Made by a program: the position numbers and the translations under genes
The notes under the pieces: model-generated
Database searches by the model: none
Told to the model about the DNA's origin: nothing
Seen by the model: only the letters and a program-made list of their open reading frames with translations
Shown here: in pieces, positions 36,685 to 48,600 of the stretch
Numbering within the stretch: position 1 is the first letter of the stretch
How the letters are laid out: each line of letters begins with the position of its first letter
DNA from: Paenibacillus donghaensis
GTDB taxonomy: Bacteria; Bacillota; Bacilli; Paenibacillales; Paenibacillaceae
DNA length: 64,000 nucleotides
Assembly: GCF_002192415.1 (NCBI RefSeq)
Contig: NZ_CP021780.1
Span: 1,674,001 to 1,738,000, forward strand
Direction of reading: 5' to 3'

Positions 36685-39600
36685 ATGGATAAAGTGACCA
36701 GAAATATTGTGATGTCCAGCGAAGCCTATCAGACAGAGAGACATTATTGGATGAACAAACTGCAAGGAGATTTGGTTATGGCAGGGATTCCTGCCGATAG
36801 CCTGTGTTCAAGCATAGAATCCAAGGGTAGTTCAAGCTTCACAAGAGAAATTTCAGGTGGGGATTTCGAGCGAATCATGAAAATAGGCAACAGCTCGGAG
36901 CTGGGAGTCTATCTGATTCTACTGACTGCCTTGAAGAGTCTCTTCGTGATTTACAATAACCATGAAGATGTGTTGGTTGGAATGCCCGTCTTCAAAGCAG
37001 ACCCGCTAGAAAGCCGAATGAATCGTCTGCTTCCCCTAAGAAGCCATTTGAGTAGAAATTTCACCTTAAAGGAATTATTGAATGATGTGAACCACGTCGT
37101 GATGGAAGCGGACGAGCATAAGCATTTCCCGATGGACGGTGTAGCAGAGCTGTTGGCGATCCAAACAGCGGATGGTTTGTTTCCGGAATTTAGAACGGTC
37201 GTGTTGCTCGACGGTTTTCATGATTCTATTAACGCCTGCAATAACAGTGCGGAACTGGTCGTTTCCTTCTATATAGGCGACAGTAGTATTGCTGTAAAGA
37301 TGGAATACAGGATTCCTAAGCTGAATGAGAGCAAGGTGTCGGCATTTGCCGAGCATTTCTTCAATCTGCTGCACAATTGGATCGAAAGTCCAGAGACTAG
37401 GCTATGTGAGATAGAATACTTGTCATTGGAAGAAAAGAACAAACTATTATTTGCGTGGAATGATACGGATGCTGAGTACTGCGGGGACAAGACGCTACAT
37501 CAGCTCTTTGAAGAGCAAGCGGACCGGACACCGCATCATATCGCCATCCAATACCAAAACAAAAGGGTTACCTACAAACAACTGGATGAACAGGCCAATG
37601 TATATGCCAATTACTTGCTTCAGGAGCATGATCTTACTCCGGGTACCTTGGTAGGGGTTATGCTCGATAAGTCGGATGAGCTTATAGCCGTCACACTCGG
37701 TATCTTGAAAGCCGGAGGAGCTTATGTCCCGATGGATCCGGAATACCCTGAAGAGCGTCTGAAGATGATTATTGAGGATGCTGGGATGCATCTGATTATT
37801 TCCGGCAAGAGATACATTAAGACCCTAAATAAGCTCCAGTGGGAGTGTAACAATTTCAAAGCCTTCTTATGTGTTGACACTCATAATGTTATGCAGGAAG
37901 AAGAAAATGAAAAAAATGAACTAATGGGCGAAGAGGTGTGGAAGTACGTCGGTTTGAATGCGAAGGACGATATTGAAGGCGGAGCCTGGACAAGCAGCTA
38001 CACGGGAGGGAATCTGTCAAAAGAAGACATGGAAGAGTACACGAATAATATTGAATGCAAGCTTAAGCCGTATTTGAATTCGACTACAAGAGTTTTGGAG
38101 ATCGGATGCGCTTCGGGTCTTAGTATGTATCCACTGGCACCGCAGGTCGGTTGGTATTACGGTACGGATCTGTCCGAGGTCATTATAGGCAAGAACAGGG
38201 AGCGAGTACAGAAGGAGGGTATTGGCAATATCAAGCTGGCATGTATTCCCGCCCATGACATCGATAAACTGGAAGAAGCAGATTTCGACGTAGTGATTCT
38301 AAACAGTGTCGTTCAATGCTTCCATGGACACAATTACTTCAAGAATGTAATTTCAAAATGTCTCGGCATGCTTCGCAACCAGGGGATACTGTTTATCGGT
38401 GATGTTATGGATCAGGAGCGTAAAGCAGATTTGCTGAAATCTCTTGTGGAGTTTAAACAAGCTCATGAGGACAAGAACTACAGAACGAAGACAGACTGGT
38501 CTGTGGAGCTTTTTCTATCTCCAGGTTTTTTTGAAGATTTGAGAGCCGATTTCACGGAAATAACCGCTATTCAGATTTCTGACAAGATCCACACGATAAC
38601 TAATGAACTGACTGCATTCCGATATGACGCCATTATCCATGTTGACAAGTCTGGAACATCACAAACGCTCCAACCGAAGCTTAAGCTTCAACACGGGCTT
38701 CAAGAGCTGAACCGATATCGAAATGACCGGTTTCATTCTCAGGTCAGCCCGAACAGTCTTGCCTATATTATTTATACATCCGGTACTACCGGGAAACCGA
38801 AAGGAGCTATGATTGAACACCGCAACGTGGTAAGGCTTATGTCTAACAGCAGAATGCCCTTTGAATTTAACGAAGAGGATGTTTGGACTATGTTCCACTC
38901 CTACTCTTTTGATTTCTCGGTATGGGAAATGTATGGTGCTTTATTATACGGCGGCAAGCTAATCGTGATTCCGAAACCAATCGCACAGGATACAAGCGGT
39001 TTCTTGACTTTGTTGAAGCAAAACAAAGTTACGGTATTGAATCAAACTCCCTCTGCATTCTACAGATTGATCGAGCAAGATTTGGAGTCTGGCGGAAGCG
39101 GGCTTAACCTGCGCTACGTTATATTCGGCGGTGAAGCACTGAGACCGGGAGTGCTGTCTGACTGGCAGAGGAAATACAGTCATACTAAGCTGATCAATAT
39201 GTACGGGATCACAGAAACCACAGTGCATGCAACGTATAAGGAGATTGGCCTCTCTGAAATTCAAACGAACTGCAGCAACATCGGCAAGCCGATCCCTACT
39301 TTAAAGGCTTACGTCATGAGTGACAACATGAGATTACTTCCAGCAGGTATAGTAGGGGAACTCTGTATAGGCGGGGATGGTGTGTGTAGAGGATACTTGA
39401 ACAGGCCTGCCCAGACCCTGGATAAATTTGTTGACAACCCGTATCAACCCGGTCAGCGTCTTTACAGGTCCGGCGACTTGGCCAAGCTGCTCCCTAACGG
39501 GGAATTAGAGTACTGTGGAAGAATGGATCAGCAGGTCAAAATTCGTGGACACCGGATTGAACTTAGCGAAGTAGAGCATATTCTGCACATGCATGAAGAA

Positions 39601-42600
39601 ATTAAAGAAGCCGTAGTCGTGGCCCATTCGGACAACCACCAAGAGAATATGTTATGTGCTTATTATGTTTCGGAAATACCTTTAACAGTTCATGATTTGA
39701 AGCTATATCTCTCTACAATGCTGCCCGAGTATGCGATTCCTTCGTACTTTGTTCAGATGGACTATATCCCCTTAACCTATAACGGAAAAGTGAACAAGAG
39801 GGGGTTGCCGAATCCGCTGAACAATATCAATACAGGGATCGAGTATCTGGGAGCAACGAATGAAACCGAAGAGACATTAATAGAGGTATGGAAGCAAGTT
39901 CTGAAGGTTGATACAATCGGGATTCTGGACAATTTCTTTGAATTAGGCGGTCATTCCCTAAAAGCAACTATTCTTATTTCTATGATCCACAAAGTGTTTG
40001 ATGTTGAAGTGCCGCTTGCTGCTATCTTCAAGAATCAGACGCTTAAGGAGCTGGCAGTATTCATTGAACTCAGCAAAAAGAGCCGGTTCGCAGCTATTGA
40101 GCAGGCGGAGAAGAAGGATAGCTACGAATTATCTGCTGCTCAGAAGAGGCTGTATGTGTTAAGTCAATTGGACCAGGGGGGAGTGGGCTATAATATTCCT
40201 GTGGTTATGACGATTGAGGGCACGCTGGACAGTGAACTGCTGAAATCTTGCATCGAGGGGATCGTTGGCAGACATGAAGTATTTAGGACGTCTTTCATAT
40301 TGGCGGATGGAGAACCTGTCCAGAGAATTCATACCGATACGCTAGTGGACATTCAAACTTTCTCATCTTCAGAGGATCGGGTGGAATCAATTATCCGTGA
40401 TTTTATCCAGCCGTTTGATCTAACGGTAGCACCGCTTCTTAGGGTCGGGCTTATTGAAGTATGTGAACAAAAATACATTCTCATATTTGATATGCATCAT
40501 ATTATTGCAGATGGAACTTCAATAGGAATACTTATGAGAGATTTCGTGAGTGCCTATGAAGGCAGCGCAAGTCAGTCGTTGCGGATTCAATATAAAGACT
40601 ATTCGGAGTGGCAGAATAATTGGTTCCGGTCAGAGGCTTTTCAGAGACAGGAACAATATTGGATGCAGCAATTTTTAGGTGAATTGCCTCTGCTTAATAT
40701 GCCTGTGGATTATCCGCGTCCTTCAGTTCAGAGCTATGCGGGAGATGCGGTTACATTCGGGTTGTCGAAGGAACTGACTCAGCAGCTGAATGAATTGGCA
40801 TCTGAATCAGGGGCTACCGTGTATATGATTCTGCTTGCAGCCTACAATATTCTTCTGCACAAATACACTGGACAAGAGGACATCATCGTTGGCTCTCCGG
40901 TAGCAGGACGGCAACATACCGATGTGCAGCACATGGTGGGAATGTTCGTGAATACTCTGGCGATAAGGAGCTTTCCTCGAGCAGGCCAAACGTTCAAACA
41001 GTTTCTGGAAGATGTGAAGCTTACATCACTTGATGCATTGGACAACCAGGATTATCCCTTTGAAGAACTGGTGGATAGACTGAACCTGAGCAGGGATCTG
41101 AGCAGGAATCCGTTATTCGACACCGTATTCTCCATGCTCAACATGGATGCTGCAGATGTAGAAATCGAAGGCCTAACATTTAAGCCTTATGAATTTGAGT
41201 ACAAAATATCCAAGTTTGATCTGACCCTGCAAGCTGTAGAAGCAAAGGAAACGGGGTTAATAGAATTCCGTTTAGAGTACAACACAGATCTGTTTGCAAG
41301 AGAGAAAATGGATAGATTAGCCGTACATCTTGTCTACATTATCAAACAGCTTGTTAAGAACCCTGATGCCCGGCTTAGAGACATCGAATTGGCTACAGTA
41401 GAGGAACAGCAACAGATCCTATCTGTTTTTAATAACACTGGCATGGATTACCCGGCAGACCATACCATTCATGAGTTGTTCATGAGACAAGTCAATCAAA
41501 CGCCTGATAATACTGCCCTGGTCTATGATAACCGCACGATGAGCTATAAGGAGTTGAATGACAAGTCCAATCAGGTGGCTGCAATTCTCAGGGGAAAAGG
41601 TGTAAGGACTGATTATATTGTTGCGTTAATAGCCGAGCCATCTTTTGAAATGATCATTGGTATGCTCGGTATCTTGAAGGCGGGCGGAGCCTATCTGCCC
41701 ATTGACCCTGATTATCCTGTTGAAAGAACAAGCTATATGCTTCAGGACAGCGATTGTTGTCTTCTTCTTGGCAACAGCCATTTAGTGAAGCCTTATGAGA
41801 ATCTTGCAGCAGTTGTTTGCCTAGATGACCCGATCATTGAGACAGTAGACGTTTCCGATGTTGGTTTGGATAATGCACCACAGGATCTGGCTTATGTGAT
41901 CTATACGTCAGGCTCTACAGGAAATCCGAAAGGGGTTATGGTCGAGCATCGGGCGTTGGTTAATTTATGTTCTTGGCATATCGCTTATTATGCTGTGACA
42001 AGTACTGACCGAAGCACTAAATATGCCGGATTCGGATTCGATGCTTCTGTGTGGGAGATATTTCCGTATTTAATTTCCGGATCAGCTATTTATATCATAA
42101 CTAAAGAAATTAGGCTTGATGTAGAACAACTAAACAGCTTCATGGAAGAACACGGTATTACCATCAGCTTCTTGCCTACACCTATCTGCGAGCAGTTCTT
42201 GAGGCTGGACAATAAATCCTTGAAGAAACTTCTTACAGGCGGTGATTATTTAAAATATGTGAAGAAGAAGAGCTACGAGCTCTTCAACAACTATGGTCCG
42301 ACCGAAAATACGGTTGTAGCGACCAGTTTCAAAATTACAGAAGAATCAGAGAAAATCCCTGTGGGGAAGCCCATCAGCAACTGTCAAGCACTTATATTAG
42401 ACAGCTGTAACAACCTTCTGCCCATTGGAGTGTCCGGTGAGTTGTGCATTTCCGGCACAGGTTTGGCTCGGGGATACGTGTGCAATGCCCCGCTGACAGA
42501 AGAGAAGTTTGTGCCCCATCCCTTTTTCCAGGGAGAACGAATGTACAGAACAGGTGACCTTGCCCGGTGGCTGCCCGATGGAAATATTGAATTTCTCGGA

Positions 42601-45600
42601 AGAATAGACCGCCAGGTGAAAATAAGAGGCCATCGGATTGAATTAGGTGAAGTGGAAGCTCAGCTTCTGCGTCATCCATCAGTTATTCAGACTGCTGTAA
42701 CGGACAAGACTGATTCCAACGGGCATAAGGTATTATGTGCATACATTGTTTCGAATGAAGTCATGACAACCTCTGAACTGAGAACATTCTTAAGTGGCTC
42801 TCTTCCGGAATATGAGATTCCCTCCTATTTCATCACTGTGAAGGAGATTGCGCTCACAAGCAATGGAAAAGTAAACAGGGATGTATTGCCGGAACCCAAG
42901 GAAATGATGGATACAGGAACAGAATACATTGAGGCCCGAGATGACGTTGAAGAACGTTTGAAGGCAATTTGGCATGAACTTTTAGGTGTGGAGACTATTA
43001 GCATTAAGGATAACTTCTTTGAATTGGGCGGCCATTCCTTAAAAGCTACCAGCCTGGTGTCGAGGATAGCCAAAGAATTCAATGTACATCTTCCAATCAA
43101 AGAAGTATTCAGCAACCAGACCCTGGAGAACTTGGCGGTTGCCATTAAAGAAGCGAAACGGGCTGTTTTTCACTCAATTGTTCCGGCACAGGATAAAGAA
43201 TTCTATCCGGTTTCGGCAGCCCAGAAACGGATATTCATTCTCAGCCAATTCAACAGTGAAGACTTGTTATACAACGTTCCAGGAACGCTCCTGATTGAAG
43301 GCGCCGTGAATCGGGAGCGAGTGGAACACGCTGTCAAGACATTGGTCAACAGACATGAAGCGTTCCGGACATCATTCGCGGTGGTTAACGGAGAACCTGT
43401 TCAAAAAGTACAACATGAAGCTGTCATAGAAATCCGTTTCCTGAAATCCACTGAGCAGCAGGTTGAGCAGCTCATCACAAGCTTCATCCAGCCTTTTAAT
43501 TTAAGTCAGGCACCATTGCTGCGGGTTGGACTTGTGAGACTGTGCCATGACAGACATGTCCTGGTGTTCGACATGCACCACATCATCGCCGATGGAACCT
43601 CAATGGATATTCTCGTCCGAGAGTTCCTAAGCCTGTACCAAGCTCAGACACTGCCACCACTCCGCATTCATTATAAGGATTACTCAGATTGGCAGAACAG
43701 TTATCTCGCATCTGATGCACTCAGGAAGCTGAGAGCATACTGGAAGCAAATGTTTACGGATGACGTCCCTGTTCTTAATATGCCTACTGACTACCCGCGT
43801 CCAGCTGTCCAAAGCTTTGAGGGCGATACCATTGGACTGGAGTTGAGACCGAATTTGGTCGCAAAGCTGAGCACCCTGACAATGGGGACGGGGACGACTC
43901 TTTATATGGTGTTGCTTGCTGCTTACAATGTGATATTGGCGAAATATACCGGACAGGAAGACATTGTTGTCGGATCTCCGATTGCCGGCAGGCCCCATGC
44001 CGATTTGGAGAACATTGTCGGCATGTTTGTTAATACGCTTGCCTTGAGAAACTATCCGAATAATGGAAAAACCTTTAAGCAGTTTCTCATGGAGGTGAAG
44101 GACAGCTCATTACAAGCTTATGAGAATCAGGATTACCCGTTTGATGAGCTTGTTGATATGTTGAGTGTGAGAAGAGACTTAAGCAGAAACCCACTCTTCG
44201 ATGTCATGTTTGCGATGCAGAGCGTTGACGTATACAGCACTGAACTTGATGGCGTCAGCATGAAGCCTTTCCCTGTGAACTTCAATGTCGCCAAATTCGA
44301 CTTGACCTTAAATGTGCTTGAGACAAACGGTCGCATCCGGTTGACGATGGAATACTGCACTAAGCTGTTCAAACGGGAGACAGTAGAGAGACTGCTACAC
44401 CACTATGAGTATATCCTTGATCAGGTTACGGAGAATGCATCTATCCGGCTCGAAGAGCTGGAGCTTCTGACCTTGGCCGATAGGAATCAACTGCTGCTGG
44501 ATTGCAGAAAGCCTTGGGCCTGGGGTAACGGCAATAAGACGATCTGTCAATTGTTTGAGGAACAAGCGGCAAGAACGCCGGATCATATTGCCCTGGTCTT
44601 TGAGAATCAAACTATGACTTATCGGGAGCTGAATGAGAAAGCTAACGCATTAGCCAGAGGTTTGATCGGGCATGGGATACACTCCGAGGATATTGTTGCT
44701 ATCCTTGTTGAACGCTCTCTGGATATGATGATCAGTATCATGGGAGTTCTGAAGTCAGGCGGAGCTTATCTTCCCATTGATCCCAACTATCCAGCGGACC
44801 GGATCAGCTATACCTTGGAGGACAGCTGCGCCAAACTGATTCTCACGCACAAAAATCTGCATCATGGGCTGGCCTATCCAGTGGATGTTCTTTATGTTGA
44901 TGAATGTGAAACCTATCATTGGGACACAACCAATACCCATATTATGGGCAAGACTGAGAACCTTGCTTATGTTATCTATACCTCAGGGACTACAGGACGG
45001 CCAAAGGGAGCAATGATCGAGGATAGAAATGTGGTACAGCTGGTGATGGAGAACAATGAGCTGTTCCATTTTGGCGAAAAGGATACCTGGACCTTATTCC
45101 ATTCTTACAGTTTTGATTTTTCCGTATGGGAAATGTACGGAGCTTTATTGTATGGAGGCAAGCTTGTTATTGTGCCTAAGTTCACCGCGCAGGATACTAA
45201 AGAGTTCTTGGATCTGTTAATCAAAGAGAAGGTGACGGTACTGAATCAGACACCTTCCGCATTCTATCGGTTAATGGAAGAGGAACTGAAGAGGACGGCG
45301 GCTGAACTCCAATTGCGCTGTGTGATTTTTGGGGGGGAAGCCTTAAAGGCCGGTCTCTTGAAAGAATGGAGCGACAGGTACTCCAACACGAAACTAATTA
45401 ATATGTACGGTATTACGGAGACAACAGTGTTCGTGACGCATAAAGAAATAACTAAAGAGGATATATCCTCTACCCGAAATAATATCGGACGACCATTGCC
45501 TACCTACACAGCTTATATAGTAGACAGCAACTTGAGGCTCCAACCAAGGGGAGTTGCAGGAGAATTGCTGGTAGGCGGCAAAGGCGTGGGACGAGGCTAC

Positions 45601-48600
45601 CTTAACCGTGGAGAACTGACCTCGCTAAAATTCATTGAGAACCCTTTTGAGCCGGGAGAAATGCTATATCGCTCTGGTGATATTGTCAGGCTGATTGCTG
45701 AAGGGGAACTGGAGTACCTGGGAAGAATCGACCATCAGGTGAAGATCAGAGGTTATCGAATTGAGCTGGGGGAAATTGAATCCCGACTTATTCAGCATGA
45801 GGCCATCAGCGAGGTTATACTCCTTCCATGGGAAGATAGTATGAATGGCGATTACTTATGTGCCTATATCGTAAGCGCCTGTGAGCTTTCGGTTGCTGAA
45901 TTAAGAGCGTTTCTGGGGGCTGGTGTACCTGACTACATGATTCCTTCCTATTTCATCCGGATGGAGGAGCTTCCGCTAACGTCTAACGGCAAAGTAGATC
46001 GCAATAAGCTGCCGCAGCCTGTGGGGAATATGTTGTCATCCGGCTCTTATGTTGCTCCTGCTAACGATTCCGAAGCTAAGCTGGCTGAAATTTGGCAGGA
46101 TATTCTGGATATTGAACATGTAGGCGTGACCGATAATTTCTTCGAGCTGGGTGGCCATTCACTGAAGGCAACCATCATCATGTTCAGGATTACACAGGAA
46201 TTCCATGTTCAGGTGCCACTTAGGGAGTTCTTCAACAAGCAGATCGTTCGTGAGCTCTCCATGCTAATCGAAAGCCTGAAAACAAGCAGTTATCGGTCTA
46301 TTCAGCCAGTGGAGCAAAAGGAATATTATCCTATGTCTTCTGCGCAAAAAAGATTGTATATTCTCGATCAAATGGAAGATATTAGGACTAGCTATAACAT
46401 TCCTGCGGCAATGATCATCGAAGGTGAATTGGACAATGACAGGTTTGCAGAAGCCATTCAGGTCTTGATCAAGAGGCATGAAGCGTTCAGAACCGCCTTC
46501 ATTCTGGTCGATAATCAGCCCCGGCAAATAATTGTTCCGTATGAAGATTTCGATATTGTATCGTTTGATTGTGGTGAGCATGATATGAATAAAGCCGTAT
46601 TAAGCTTTATTCAGCCGTTTGATCTAACGAAACCCCCGTTAGTAAGAGTTGGTTTGGCGAAGCTCGCAAGGAACAAACATATAGTTCTTTTTGATATGCA
46701 CCATATTATCTCGGATGGCACATCCCTGGGTATCATCATGTCCGATTTCCTTGCTTCTTACGAGGGCGGTATGTTGTCGGAGCTGAAGGTGCAATACAAG
46801 GATTTTGCAGAATGGCAGAATAACCAAGCGCATTCAGATGGCTTTAAAAAGCAGGAAAAATATTGGTTGCGCAGATTCTCCGATGAGCTGCCTGTTCTCA
46901 GAATGCCGACGGATTTCATCCGGCCTGTCAAGCAAAGCTTTGAGGGGGGCTCCATTTCATTTGATGTTTCTGCAATATTGACAGAGAGGCTGAATGCCTT
47001 GGCAGTAGAGACCGGAGCCACATTATATATGGTGCTTCTCGCAGTGTTTAATGTATTGCTGTCCAAATATTCAGGCCAAGAGGATATTATCGTCGGTTCA
47101 CCGATAGCAGGACGGTCCCATAGTGATCTGTATAATGTTGTGGGTATGTTCGTCAATACCCTTGCCATGAGGAACTATCCGCAAGGTGAGAGGACATTCC
47201 TACAATTCCTTGAGGAAGTAAAGGAGAACTCGCTGCAAGCCTATGAGAATCAAGATTATCAATTCGAAGAGCTGATAGACAATCTGAATTTAGAAAGGGA
47301 TATGAGCAGAAATCCGTTGTTTGATGTAGCTTTTGTATTACAGAATACGGATATGAAGGGACTGAAATCCGCTAGTCTCCAGGCATCCCTGTATAAATTT
47401 GAGAACATAACGGCTAAATTCGATATTTGGTTATGTGCTGTAGAGAACGATAGTAACCTGGAATTTATCATGGAGTATAGCTCTAAACTTTATAAGAGAG
47501 AAACCATAGAAAGAATGTCCAGACGGTTTATTAGTATTCTTCAACAAATTGTTACCGATAGGAACAGTAAGATTAATGAACTTGAGATGGTTACGAATGA
47601 AGAGATGCAGACAGTACTCCATGAGTTTAACAATGATGTTCCGGCCTATATCAAGGAGAGTACGATCCACCGGTTATTCGAAGAGCAGGTAGACCGGACG
47701 CCTGACCGCATTGCCGTAGTATTTGAAGGGAAAAGAGTGAGTTACGGCGAGCTTGACAGACGTGCAAACCGGTACGCCAACTACTTGAACAAAACCCATG
47801 GAATCGGACCAGATTCACTCGTTGGCGTGATGCTTGAGAAGACAGATGAGCTGATTGCCGTCACCCTAGGCATTTTAAAATCCGGAGGGGCGTATATTCC
47901 TATTGATCCGGAAGCACCGGAAGAAAGAATTAAATCCATTATTGAAGATGCAGGGTTAGCTTTGCTGATCTCTAGCAAGAAGAACATAAGGACGTTAAAC
48001 AGGCTGCAGTGGGAAACCGAATGCCTACGTACATTTCTATGCGTTGATTCCACAGAGGTTCATAGTGAGAAGGAAGCGGAGAAAAACGATTTGATGCGTG
48101 AAGAAGTATGGAGGGTTGTTGGGCTAAATGCCAGTAATGATATTGAAGGCGGGGCTTGGACGAACAGTTATACAGGAAACAATCTGAGTGAAATGGAAAT
48201 GGAGGAGTATTCCGACAATATCTATCAGAAGCTTAAGCCGTGTCTGAGGAAGGACACAAGAGTGTTAGAGATTGGATGCGCTTCCGGTTTGAGTATGTAC
48301 AGAATCGCTCCAGAAGTTGGTTTATATTATGGGACCGACTTGTCTCAAGTAATTATCGAGAGAAATAAAGGTCGGGTTGCCGCCACAGGACTGAACAACA
48401 TCAAGCTCTCCTGTCTGCCTGCCCATGATATCAATCAAATCGAAGAACGGGATTTCGATATTATTATCATCAACTCCGTTGTCCAATGTTTTCATGGTCA
48501 TAACTATCTGAGGGATATCATAAACAAATCTATCAAGCTTATGAAACGTTCTGGCATACTTTTTATCGGCGATATCATGGACCAGGATAGTAAAGATGAA

